Source: Ascidiimonas aurantiaca
GTDB taxonomy: Bacteria > Bacteroidota > Bacteroidia > Flavobacteriales > Flavobacteriaceae
Assembly (NCBI RefSeq): GCF_037646345.1
Contig: NZ_JBBEWR010000010.1
Span: forward strand, 62,001-126,000
Direction: 5' to 3'
DNA: 64,000 nt
A program made the translations under genes and the position numbers. This document shows positions 10,001 through 18,800 of this stretch, piece after piece. The notes beneath the pieces are model-generated. The model made no database searches and was not told the DNA's origin. It saw only the letters and a list, made by a program, of their open reading frames with translations. Position 1 is the first letter of the stretch. The number at the start of each line of letters is the position of its first letter.

Positions 10001-10300
10001 GATGCAAGGCTTTATGACCTGCATCAGGAACTTGAAGCTATTAACATAACACTCAACGGAAACCCTTCAAGACAACAAGTAGGTGAAAAAAATGTGGCCA
10101 CTGTAAGTGACCGTATGTTTTCTATATATCTAGGGATTGGAAACGCTACTTACGGCCCTACGGAAACACATAAAGAGAGCATGCGTATTATAGAAGATCA
10201 ACTTGCAGCCATCTCTCAAAAACTGTCTCAGGCTACAAGTAGGCTTGATACACTTTACAAAGCACTCATAGATGCCGGTGCTCCTTTTGTAGAAGATTAA
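7034..10300 (+). CDS. Secreted BNR/sortilin-like beta-propeller protein
   Basis: A large exported protein (1088 residues; signal peptide about 1-24, ending VNAQ). At least eight Asp-box-type repeats are visible, for example SKDGGNSWE, SADGGKTWN, SEDGGDTWE, TEDGGANWR and STDKGRTWR, spread over residues about 80-720. This is the pattern of VPS10/sortilin and YCF48-like propellers often annotated as glycosyl hydrolase. The C-terminal third carries an Ig-like FN3/FlgD-type module (VRKIEGPVKAGFHRISWDLRY) and a helical tail. No type IX sorting domain was seen. I infer a carbohydrate- or protein-binding envelope protein; enzymatic activity cannot be claimed. It is followed by a strong terminator. 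Confidence 0.85.
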   Translation: MQIRFFKHFVYLLFFLVVLPVNAQRSKGKQTLLPSPSDTIFKGFEFRNIGPAFMSGRIADVAIHPHNESIWYVAVGSGGVWKTINAGTTWQPIFDEETSYSTGCVTIDPNNTNIIWVGTGENVGGRHVGYGDGIYRSKDGGNSWENMGLTKSEHISKIIVHPENSDMIWVAVQGPLWKSGGDRGLYKSADGGKTWNKTLGDDTWTGVTDVVIDPRDPNRLYAATWQRHRTVAAYMGGGPGSGIYKSEDGGDTWEALKEGLPKSWMGKIGLAISPQQPDILYAAIELDRRTGAVYRSANRGATWEKRSDAVSGATGPHYYQELYASPHHFERLYLVDVRMQISNDGGKTFTPMQEAHKHSDNHAIAFKKNDPNYLLVGTDGGLYETFDLTKNWRYIENLPVTQFYKLAVDDAEPFYNIYGGTQDNSTQGGPSRTDNVQGIQSSDWKIVLNWDGHQPATEPGNPDIMYAERQEGALSRIDLTTGEVVDIQPQAGANEPPERFNWDSPILVSPHASTRIYFASQRVWRSDNRGDKWTAISGDLTRNEERIELPIMGKKQSWDAPWDFLAMSNYNTITSLAESPKQEGLIYAGTDDGMIQVTEDGGANWRKIEVGNLPGVPPTAFVNDIKADLFDANTVYVTLDNHKYGDLAPYLLKSTDKGRTWRSIRGNLPDRTLVWRIVQDHVKPELLFAATEFGIYTSLNGGLKWIKLDGGVPTISFRDLAIQKRENDLVGASFGRGFFVLDDYSPLRDITDTQLKEEAQLFTPRDAWWYVPRPDISFDEEKGSLGASHYVAPNPPFGAVFTYYLKDELKTTQQKRRALEKNNKNKDIIFPGWEAVDAERTEHKPKILITVTNAEGKVVRKIEGPVKAGFHRISWDLRYPAPEAISLKNTSGENLEGFLAPPGKYSASLSKIVNGQVTSLSRPVSFTVKPLREGAIQGAPISEVAAFWRNYENQSARASLLSIDMQKALKRVTAMQKAVSRAHSAPGNLDARLYDLHQELEAINITLNGNPSRQQVGEKNVATVSDRMFSIYLGIGNATYGPTETHKESMRIIEDQLAAISQKLSQATSRLDTLYKALIDAGAPFVED

Positions 10301-10311
10301 AACTATACATA

Positions 10312-10345
10312 AAAAAACCGGCCTGAGATTTTCAGGCCGGTTTTT
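10312..10345 (+). terminator. Intrinsic terminator
   Basis: A perfect 10-bp stem (ACCGGCCTGA/TCAGGCCGGT) spans 10317-10341, with a preceding A-run and a following T-run, just after the BNR-repeat gene. The remaining spacer to 10544 has no gene. It contains an isolated palindrome at 10451-10466, discussed under rejected items. Confidence 0.92.
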
Positions 10346-10523
10346 CATTGATTACTTATTCCAGTACGCTAAATTGTTTCAGTGCCTGTTTTGTTATCTC
10401 GTTATCTGTTTAAAGTGAGATTAAAACAATGCCAACCTTCTCAGGTATGGAATGATAAAAATCATTAGTAAGCATCTATGCTCTTTTAACATAAAGCCTG
10501 GAAAGAAAAACTTATACGCTGCT

Positions 10524-10545
10524 AACCAACTGCTTCTTGTTGGTT
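10524..10545 (-). terminator. Hairpin at the end of ackA
   Basis: A 7-bp stem (AACCAAC/GTTGGTT) with an 8-nt loop immediately follows the ackA stop codon on the minus strand. There is no good T-run after it, so it may protect the 3' end or be a weak terminator. Confidence 0.4.
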
Positions 10546-11735
10546 TAAAATTGAAGAAACGTATGCACCTGTTTTGCTATTTCCAGTTCTTCATTAGTAG
10601 GTATCACCAATATCCTGACTTTGGAGTTGGCAGCACTAATATCACAAATACCTTCTTCTTTTGATTTGTTTTTAACAGAGTCTATCTCCATTCCCAAATA
10701 GTCCATATTCTGGCATATCATGCTCCTGAGCAATGAAGAGTTTTCTCCGATACCTGCAGTAAAAATGACCGCATTCAATCCATTCATCGCTGCTGTGTAT
10801 GCACCTATGTACTTTTTAATGCGATACGCATTCATCTCAAGTGCCAGGAGACAGGCCCTGTCACCATTTGTAGCTGCCTTTTCGATATCTCTTAAGTCAT
10901 TGAAACCTGTTAAACCCAGCATACCACTTTTTCGGGTTAACAGGGTATTCACCTCGTCAAGTGTATATCCAAGAGAGTTCACGAGATAGAAAACGATGGC
11001 GTGATCTATATCACCGCTTCGCGATCCCATAATGAGTCCGGTAGATGTTGAAAAACCAAGGCTGTGATCTATACTTTTTCCATCTTTAACCGCTGTCATA
11101 CTGCACCCGTTTCCCAGATGCACAGAAATAAGTTTTCCGGATGAACCCTTTTCAAGGAACGCAACGGCTTTCTCTGTAACGTATTTATGGCTAATGCCAT
11201 GAAAGCCGTACATCTGGATTCCGTGTTCTTTAAAAAGAGTTTCCGGGATCGCATACTTACGAGATAGTAAGGGTATGGTATTATGAAAGGCGGTATCAAA
11301 AACAGCTACCTGACTCGCTGCCGGAAAAAACTGTTGGGATTGCTCAATACCCTCCAGGTTGTGGGGATTATGAAGTGGTGCCAGGGGAAAAAACTCCCGG
11401 ATTTTCTGTTTTACGATTTCATTTATAAGTGTTGCCTCTTCAAAAGCACTGCCTCCGTGAACTACCCTGTGCCCAACGGCTTCTATTTCTTCAACATTCT
11501 GTAAAACTCCCGTGTCAGGATGTGTTAATAAGGCAGTTATTTTTTCAATAGCGGTCTTATGATCAGGCAGGACCTCCATTTTCTGCTCAGAGCCTCTTGT
11601 GGTTTTGTGATGTAAAACCGCTTCCGGGCTACCTATGCGTTCGGCCATTCCCTTGCATAAAATATGTTCCCCGGGCATTTCTATGATCTGATATTTAACA
11701 GATGAACTTCCTGAGTTAATAACGAGTATTTTCAT
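10545..11735 (-). CDS. ackA: Acetate kinase
   Basis: Converts acetyl phosphate and ADP to acetate and ATP in the cytoplasm, the energy-yielding step of acetate overflow. The 396-residue length is typical. Visible signatures are the N-terminal phosphate-binding MKILVINSGSSSVKYQ, the second family signature around YGFHGISHKYV (residues about 173-183), a glycine-rich nucleotide motif (HLGNGCSM) and GIGENSSLLR near residue 328. It lies 11 bp downstream of pta in the same orientation, so the two are one transcription unit. The unit starts at a CRP/FNR-like box upstream of pta, consistent with oxygen-limited expression. Confidence 0.97.
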   Translation of the reverse strand: MKILVINSGSSSVKYQIIEMPGEHILCKGMAERIGSPEAVLHHKTTRGSEQKMEVLPDHKTAIEKITALLTHPDTGVLQNVEEIEAVGHRVVHGGSAFEEATLINEIVKQKIREFFPLAPLHNPHNLEGIEQSQQFFPAASQVAVFDTAFHNTIPLLSRKYAIPETLFKEHGIQMYGFHGISHKYVTEKAVAFLEKGSSGKLISVHLGNGCSMTAVKDGKSIDHSLGFSTSTGLIMGSRSGDIDHAIVFYLVNSLGYTLDEVNTLLTRKSGMLGLTGFNDLRDIEKAATNGDRACLLALEMNAYRIKKYIGAYTAAMNGLNAVIFTAGIGENSSLLRSMICQNMDYLGMEIDSVKNKSKEEGICDISAANSKVRILVIPTNEELEIAKQVHTFLQF

Positions 11736-11746
11736 TAGTTTCTTTT

Positions 11747-13840
11747 TTAAAGACCCTGTGCCTGAATAGCGGTAATCACTACGGTATTAAAGATATCATC
11801 GGCTGTACAACCTCTGCTAAGGTCATTAACGGGTTTATTAAGCCCCTGTAGCATAGGGCCTATGGCCAGGGCTCCCGTTTCTCTTTGTACTGCTTTATAA
11901 GTGTTGTTACCTGTGTTGAGATCGGGAAAAATAAACACACTGGCCCGGCCGGCTACTTCCGAATCGGGAAGTTTGCTTTTGCCTACTTCCATATCTACGG
12001 CAGCATCGTACTGAATGGGCCCTTCTATTTTGATTTCAGGACGCTTTTCTTTAACTATTCTTGTAGCTTCACGTACTTTATCCACATCTTCTCCCATACC
12101 GGAACTACCTGATGAGTAGGACAACATGGCCACTCGGGGTTCTATGCCAAAAGCCTTACTGCTATCGGCAGAAGCTATGGCGATCTCTGCCAGTTGCACC
12201 GCTGTGGGATTAGGGTTGATCGCGCAATCTCCAAAAACGGTAACCCGGTCATCCAGACACATAAAAAATACAGAGGACACCAAAGATACCCCAGGTCTTG
12301 TTTTGATAAATTGTAAGGCCGGCCGTATGGTATGTTGGGTGGTATGCACTGCTCCGGAAACCATACCGTCTGCATGTCCTTTATATACCATCATACTTCC
12401 AAAATACGATACATCTTCCATAAGGTCACGCGCCATAGCAGCATTCACATTTTTGTGCTTGCGCAATTCATACAAGGTTTGTGCGTATGCATTGAAGTTC
12501 TCTGATTTTCTGGGGTCTATGATCGAGACTTTGTCGAGGTCTAATTTGATATCATGCCTTTGGATACGGTTTTCTATTTCATTGCGATCTCCCAGTAAAG
12601 TGATCTGTGCAGCCTTAAGAGCCAGTAACCTGGCCGTAGCTCTGAGTATACGCTCATCGGTCCCTTCGGGCAAGACAATGTGTTTTACATCATTTTGTGC
12701 CTTTTTCAATAAATGGTACTGAAACATACGGGGTGTAACTCCGGCTGCTTCGAAAATATTGAATTTTTCTTCCAGTTCTGTAACGGGTACATACGTTTCA
12801 AAATCTCTGATGGAAGCAGTGATCTTTTGGATATTTTCAGCATATATACGGGGCTTTATCTGCCCTATTCGATTGGTAAGGGCAAACGTACCTTCTTTAG
12901 CAGATATTACCGGGAATACATCGGTCAATCCGTCTATAAGCTTCATTACCGGTGCTTCGGGAATAAGTCCTCCCGTAAGGACAATACCAGATATGGAAGG
13001 ATAGTTTACAGACTGATGGGCCTGTAAAGCCCCAAGAATAATATCTGCTCTGTCTCCGGGGGTAATGACCAAACTGTCTTTTTTAAGATGTGTTAGGTAA
13101 TTACGTAACTGCATGGCCCCAACACTATAACATCCTGCCTGATTATTTATATGCTCTTCTCCAAAAAGCACTTCTCCTTCTACTTCGTCAAGTATCTCTT
13201 TTATGGTAGGTTGTGACAGTTTGACATTTTGAGGGATAACACTCACTAAAACCTTTTCAGGCAGGCTTTTTCTCAACTCTGCATACAAGGTTTCCCTGAT
13301 ATCCGAAGATACTTTATTTGCTACCACCAGTAACACCTCGGCTCCTTTTTCCATAAAAGAGTCATACGCAATACGCATATGGCTCACCAATTCATTAGGG
13401 GTCTTGTGGGCTCCGTTTGCAATAATGATAGAAGGGATCCCCAGGTTTTTGGCAATAAGTGCATTCATGTCCCATTCAAAAATGGCACCTTCTCTTGAAA
13501 AATCGGTACCTTCTACCAAAACGAAATCAAACCGCTCTTCCATCGCTTTGAATTTGGAAATGATACCATCCATAATACCACTTTCATCTTCATGTTGCTT
13601 TTTTTCCACAATTTCACGATGCCTGAATGCAAAAGCTTCTTCAAACTTTTGATCCAGATTAAAATAGGAGGTAATGGTATTTATATGATTATCTTTTTGC
13701 GGATATTTCATGTCATCAATAACCGGCCTGAAATACCCTACTTTTGGCGTTTTCCCTAATAAAAGTTCCATTAGACCGAGAGACATAATAGATTTTCCAC
13801 TATTGGGCCCGGTAGTGGCGATGTAGATGGCTTTATTCAT
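11747..13840 (-). CDS. pta: Phosphate acetyltransferase (long, DRTGG-containing form)
   Basis: Interconverts acetyl-CoA and acetyl phosphate. The 697-residue protein has the long architecture. It begins with a BioD-like P-loop domain (TTGPNSGKSIMSL, residues about 9-21), followed by a DRTGG regulatory region with ITPGDRADIILGALQ near residue 258. The C-terminal catalytic PTA_PTB domain runs from about residue 370, with VLPEGTDERILRATARL and a late SSGSSGMGEDVDKVREAT motif. It is the first gene of the pta-ackA operon. A CRP/FNR-like box and -7 element lie 110-154 bp upstream, so a leader of about 100 nt is predicted. Confidence 0.97.
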   Translation of the reverse strand: MNKAIYIATTGPNSGKSIMSLGLMELLLGKTPKVGYFRPVIDDMKYPQKDNHINTITSYFNLDQKFEEAFAFRHREIVEKKQHEDESGIMDGIISKFKAMEERFDFVLVEGTDFSREGAIFEWDMNALIAKNLGIPSIIIANGAHKTPNELVSHMRIAYDSFMEKGAEVLLVVANKVSSDIRETLYAELRKSLPEKVLVSVIPQNVKLSQPTIKEILDEVEGEVLFGEEHINNQAGCYSVGAMQLRNYLTHLKKDSLVITPGDRADIILGALQAHQSVNYPSISGIVLTGGLIPEAPVMKLIDGLTDVFPVISAKEGTFALTNRIGQIKPRIYAENIQKITASIRDFETYVPVTELEEKFNIFEAAGVTPRMFQYHLLKKAQNDVKHIVLPEGTDERILRATARLLALKAAQITLLGDRNEIENRIQRHDIKLDLDKVSIIDPRKSENFNAYAQTLYELRKHKNVNAAMARDLMEDVSYFGSMMVYKGHADGMVSGAVHTTQHTIRPALQFIKTRPGVSLVSSVFFMCLDDRVTVFGDCAINPNPTAVQLAEIAIASADSSKAFGIEPRVAMLSYSSGSSGMGEDVDKVREATRIVKEKRPEIKIEGPIQYDAAVDMEVGKSKLPDSEVAGRASVFIFPDLNTGNNTYKAVQRETGALAIGPMLQGLNKPVNDLSRGCTADDIFNTVVITAIQAQGL

Positions 13841-13949
13841 GTGTTGCCTTTAATGTTTATACGATTGATGATTTTACAGATATTGCAGGTTTTGTATAGA
13901 AATATACAGTTAGTATATCTAAAACCGGTACTATATACTCTTCTCTTCG

Positions 13950-13994
13950 CAAAGATAGGAAGGTCTTTATATCTGTAAAAATGACAACTATCAG
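13950..13994 (-). promoter_or_regulatory. CRP/FNR-like box and -7 element upstream of pta-ackA
   Basis: The palindromic box ATGAC-AACT-ATCAG is at 13981-13994. A perfect -7 box (CAAAGATA on the plus strand, read TATCTTTG toward pta) is at 13950-13957. The centre-to-centre distance is 34 bp, one more than in the other sites of this window. Confidence 0.72.
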
Positions 13995-14054
13995 TAAACA
14001 GAAGCCATACAAAGATTTCACGATTTATTTACAAAGGCATTAGGTCTTGTAAAT

Positions 14055-14444
14055 TTACGAAACCTGACATTGTGTTTGCCCGGCTTGTTCTATAGATATA
14101 ACCCCACCCCACAAACAGTTAAGTGAGCAGGTATCATTTAACGAAGGTATATTGCCAATGAGTACATCGGTAGTACCGGGTACCCAGGGGGTAACCGTAG
14201 CCGGAATGCAGGGCATTGGTGTGAGTACTCCCAGGGCTGCAGTAGTTGCGGCTGCAACGGTGGGGTTAGCGAGAGAAGAACACATCCCAAAAGGCGGAAT
14301 ATTGACAATAGGTATATTGTCCATTATGGTTGCTGCCGGCATATTGCTGGTCATAACCCGATTGGTTGGTAACACTATTAACGAAGACGGAGCCGCTCCA
14401 AAAGAACAGGTCATAGTGGCTCCCATGCAAACTTGTAATGGCAT
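14055..14444 (-). CDS. PAAR-like (DUF4280) spike-tip protein of the CIS
   Basis: A 129-residue protein of the DUF4280/PAAR-like family, which sharpens the tip of VgrG-type spikes. Evidence is the opening VCMGATMTCSFG, the many Pro/Gly/Asn turns, Cys residues in the pattern expected for a metal-bound tip (C6, C13, then C54, C78 and late Cys), and the typical NIPIVNIPPFGMC stretch. It is the last gene of the CIS operon, 2 bp after the ATPase gene. It probably caps the VgrG-like protein encoded at 27765-29552. No toxin extension is fused to it. Confidence 0.85.
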   Translation of the reverse strand: MPLQVCMGATMTCSFGAAPSSLIVLPTNRVMTSNMPAATIMDNIPIVNIPPFGMCSSLANPTVAAATTAALGVLTPMPCIPATVTPWVPGTTDVLIGNIPSLNDTCSLNCLWGGVISIEQAGQTQCQVS

Positions 14445-14446
14445 AA

Positions 14447-15817
14447 TTATAAGGTTTTATTCGATTTTCGGTACTCTCTTCGAATACCGGTTACAATATC
14501 TGTTAGTTTTAAAATTTTCTCATTTCTTTTGGCAGCTTCCAGAGCACAATACCGCAACACATTGATCATTTCACCACCACTAAGTTCATATTTTTCCGAA
14601 AGCATTTGTATATCTACATTTTCTTCCATCTCAAAAGTATCTGTAAACAGGTTTTTCCATAAGAGGGCACGTTGTTCTACTCCGGGTTTCGGAAAATAGA
14701 TCATACTTTGAAATCTTCTCGAAAAAGCTTCATCTATATTAGTATGTATATTGGTGGCCAAAATCACTAACCCTGAAAAATCTTCTATGCGCTGCAAGAG
14801 ATAGGCTATTTCCTGATTGGCATAGCGGTCATTAGCCCCTCTGGTTTGTGTTCTCTTCCCAAAAAGGGCGTCTGCTTCATCAAAAAAGAGTATCCACTCT
14901 TTATTTTCTGCTTCATCAAACAGTTGCCCGAGGTTTTTCTCGGTTTCCCCAATGTATTTTGATACCAATTGTGACAAATCTACTCTAAAAACAGGCCGGC
15001 CGGTCTCTTTTCCCAGTAAAGTGGCTGCCAGCGTTTTCCCCGTTCCCGGAGGCCCATAAAAAAGGGCCCTGAATCCTGATTTAAGATTCTTTCGTAAATG
15101 CCAGTGGTCAAGTATGGTCTCACTGTGAATAAGCCATTCTTTGATCTCTTTAAGATCTTCCATTACATGATCATCTACAACAAGGGATTCCCACTCCAGT
15201 TCGGTCATTATTTTCTTTGCCGGAAACCTGGCACTATATTCGGGGAGATGTTTTTTGCCGGTAGTAAAAAGACCCATGTATTCATGAGAGATCACTAAAC
15301 GACTCTGTAAGCTGGTCTCCTGTTCAGTATCGCGAACCAGAATACCTTTCCTGAAAAACATATGATTGGGGTGAAACTGTTTCATAAAAGCAAAACGTTT
15401 ATCCAGATCGTCCCCACATACTATAAAACAAGCCGTTTCCATAGTGGGAAAAAAACCTGCTTTTGCCGTATCACGAATACCTCCAAATTCTGAAAACTCA
15501 CTGTTTAAGTTCTGATTTCTTATCAGAAAAACATCGAGGCTTTGTGGTTTTATATGGGGCAACAAGGCTAAAACTAATACCAGGCGCTCTGTAAAATCAA
15601 GTGTTCTGTTCTTTACAAACCCTGCATATGGGCATACCTGCCCGTCAAACTGTGGGGGAGCGTGCTCAAAAACGCAAGCATGGTCACTCTCATTTTTAAA
15701 ATATAATGTGAGACGGGTATCTACCACCTTTTCAAACCAACGGATCTCTTCCCCTAAAACTTTTGCTGTATTTTTTGTAGTTACCTCCATTCGGTTTTTA
15801 ATGCTTTTGTCATCCAA
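14447..15817 (-). CDS. AAA+ ATPase of the contractile injection system
   Basis: A 456-residue cytosolic protein. It has a poorly conserved N-terminal domain (1-235) and an AAA+ core with Walker A GPPGTGKT (255-262), Walker B ILFFDEAD (309-316), a sensor-1 stretch (LVILATN) and arginine-finger candidates (AFSRRFQ). This matches the ATPase found in nearly every Afp/PVC/MAC-type CIS cluster. It is thought to help assembly; it is not a ClpV-type sheath recycler, since no Clp N-domain or second AAA module is present. The reading frame overlaps the tape-measure gene by 37 bp from this ATG. An ATG at 15790 would shorten the overlap to about 10 bp and is equally plausible. Confidence 0.92.
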   Translation of the reverse strand: MDDKSIKNRMEVTTKNTAKVLGEEIRWFEKVVDTRLTLYFKNESDHACVFEHAPPQFDGQVCPYAGFVKNRTLDFTERLVLVLALLPHIKPQSLDVFLIRNQNLNSEFSEFGGIRDTAKAGFFPTMETACFIVCGDDLDKRFAFMKQFHPNHMFFRKGILVRDTEQETSLQSRLVISHEYMGLFTTGKKHLPEYSARFPAKKIMTELEWESLVVDDHVMEDLKEIKEWLIHSETILDHWHLRKNLKSGFRALFYGPPGTGKTLAATLLGKETGRPVFRVDLSQLVSKYIGETEKNLGQLFDEAENKEWILFFDEADALFGKRTQTRGANDRYANQEIAYLLQRIEDFSGLVILATNIHTNIDEAFSRRFQSMIYFPKPGVEQRALLWKNLFTDTFEMEENVDIQMLSEKYELSGGEMINVLRYCALEAAKRNEKILKLTDIVTGIRREYRKSNKTL

Positions 15818-18800
15818 CTGAGTTTTATTGTGCCAATGCTCCAGGGGAGCTGATCTAACAACATATCAAAAGGTTTCTGTTCCACGCGAAGGTAGAACAT
15901 CTCCTCTCCGGGTTCCAGCTTACCGTCTCTTTGTAAAAAGGTTTCTCGTAAACCCGCTACAGATGTATTTTTAAGTACAGACCATTGTTTAATAACCGCT
16001 TCCAGAAGACTTTCTGCTATCTCTTTGTGTTGTTCTTCCAGAAGAATCACTCTTTTAACAGGTTCACTCACCGGAAAACCACACAGCACTTTACTCATGG
16101 GCAGATGATATTCTTCGGCACCTGTATTTCCGGTTGCTGTGTAATGCAGTAAATGTATTGCCTTGTATATAGCCTCTGTATTTATAAATGTACTGTTCTC
16201 CATGAATCCGCATTTTGTAAAAAGCATCCCCAGAAAAGGTGAAATGATCACCAAACCGGCAGTGTTCACAAAAATGGGGTTTTTCAACTCGCGGGGTTCT
16301 TCTTCTCCCAGTTTTCTATAATCCTGATCTTCAGGTATTTTGCTGCGCCGTACTCTATTTGAAGTATCTGTAAAAAGAGTTTTCTGAAAAAGATAAGATA
16401 TTACCTGTGCATCTTTCATTTCCTCAGAGTTATACCTAAGCATTTGTTTCTCATACATATTACCAAATACCTTAACGGCCTTATATTTGCCCAGAACCTG
16501 CAAAATAACTGAGTACAAAAGTTCTCCCCAGTTTTTATGGCCCCAGGTATTCATCCCCCCGGAACCGATCTTAAGAAGTACCAGTTGAAAAAAGGCCTTT
16601 TTTAGGGCTTTAGATTCCTGAGTAGAAATAAATACTTCCAGTTTTCCAAAAACAGTAATTGCTTCATCCAGATAAGCTTCCTGTACCGGGTTTATTTGCA
16701 TTCGAATTACCCTAACCACCCGGGTGGGTTCAAGATAGTTGACTAACCCTTCACGAAAGGCATGGGTGGTCATCCACTCTCTTAACTGATTGGGGTAATT
16801 GTTCCCTACCCACTCCAATTGTGAAATAAGGGAGTTTTTTTGATCCTGATCTGTAAATTGCCTGTATCGTATTCGCTTAAAAAAAACATGTAATTGTGAG
16901 GTAATGGAAATAGTTTTCTTTTCCGGGTACGCATATAAATGGAGTTTCTTTAACAAATTGGATACTGCCTTTTGAACGGTCGTATCTCCAGAATGAGCAT
17001 TTATTTTCTGTAATGAGGTTGCTAACAACTCTGATAGCCCCGGATTTTTAAGCCAGTCAGTTTGTGATATCCATTTTTCAAAAAGCGGTTCAAACCTACC
17101 CCCAGAGGTATTTTTTTCTGTTAAGGTCCATTCCAGCAGGTCACTTTTAAAAATTGCCAGTTGTTGGTGTGATAATAACCCTAAGGGAAGTAACTGCTTT
17201 TCAAATACCGCCAGAAGGGTACTGGAGAGGTTGCTAAATGTTTTTTGCGAAGAAGTGTCATACTTATTAAGTATCCACTGATAATTTTCTTCATTAAGAA
17301 AGGCATGCCAACGCTGTTGCTTTGCATGCTCCCGTATCGTTTTCAAAAGAGCCTTTTCATGAGTTGTGTTTAGTGCAAGAACTTTAAAAAAGGCATTAAA
17401 ATCATGATAAGAAAACGGTAGGGCCCACCATGGAAATACGCCTTCTCTTACAGTATAAAAAACTACATTCTTTTTATACTCCACACTTTTTTGCAAGTGT
17501 GCCCTTTGGAGAATGCCTCGCAGTTCTTCTGAGGCTTCCAGTTTTAGAAGGCGCTGGTATAAAAGGTTTTCTTCTTCTGACAGTTTGGAGGAATCAAACC
17601 ACTTAATAAGTGCTGTCAGGAACTGATCTATTGAGATGCCATACCGGTGCCCGTACATTTTCATTTCTTTAATAGCCTCACGCTTCCAGGCTGCATATCC
17701 GGACGTTTGCTTAAGCAACCGCGAAAAGTGTTTTTGTAAACGGTGTAACATCCAGTTATTTACTCGAGTGGTTTTGTCTGCAGGAGTAGAAGAATGTATT
17801 TCTTCTCTGTAAAAGGAGGATGTTTTGAGTTCCAGAAGTTTTCTTTGCAAAAGGCCGGTCACACTTTTTGATAAATGTTTCAGTAAACGATCTAACAACA
17901 AATCTACCGGTACATTGATTTTGTCTGACTGTAAACGCAACAGGGTGACTACTTTTTCACTCCATACAGAAAAATTGGGGTGATAAGCTATGACTGATGC
18001 TATTTTATCTTCAAGAGTAATAAGTATATGCGGGTCTATACTGCTTTCTTTACTACTTTCATTTGTGCTTTGAATGCTTTTGTTTTCTTTGTCTGCTCCT
18101 ACCTGACCGGAAATTTTGTTGTTGGCATCAGTCGCAGTCTCTTTTTCCTGATATTCATAAGGATTATGCAATACAAGAGATATTTGTGTATCTACAAATG
18201 TCAATGCTTCGGGAGAGGAAAAGCTTATTTCGAACTGCCTGCGAAGTACTCTGAGTAATGAAAATGCGTCCAGGGAAGTTTCTCTGGACCAATGCGGAAG
18301 TTTTTCACGAAACCACGCATCCCATAAATGTCTGGGTTGATTTTGTACAAAGTGTAAAATTTTATCTCGCAGCACAGCTATTCCTCGTACGGGGTACAGG
18401 ACAGAAGTACCGGCAAGCTCTTCTGGTTCTTTCTTTTTCTGTTTCAAAAAAACACTCAGTGCTTCGGAAACATAAACCGGCACCTCTTTATGTGTTTTTA
18501 TATTCTGCCAAAGGTGGTAGAGGGATTCTTTCTGAGTATCAAACTCAGCATGAATGGCTTCTAATATAGCGATAATAATGTTTGTTTTATCCCTGCTTAC
18601 CAGATGATAGGCCTCTAAAATAAGGAACTCTTTTTTCTGCCACAGATCACGTACTGATTTTTCTGCTATTGAATTTTCTGTAGTTTTAAGGGTTCGCAAG
18701 GTTTCAAAAAAACCAATGGCTATGGTAAGGTATTCTTTTTGAACTAAACCTAAAAAGAGACTTAAAAGCTCTTTATCTGCTATAGCCAGTAAACGTGCTT

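Noticed and set aside
10451..10466. Palindrome AATGATAAAAATCATT that resembles the CRP/FNR-like boxes
   Set aside because: There is no TAnnTTTG element at 33 bp on either side that matches well (at best four of six positions on the minus strand) and no gene is in position to use it. I treat it as an orphan and do not count it in the regulon.
12126..12722. 198-codon frame on the plus strand inside pta
   Set aside because: It is antisense to a well-supported gene with clear family motifs, has no recognisable product and no promoter. It is a shadow of the codon use of pta.
14152..14565. 137-codon plus-strand frame opposite the PAAR-like gene
   Set aside because: The minus-strand PAAR-like frame has family features and is in the operon; the plus frame spans two genes antisense and has no features.
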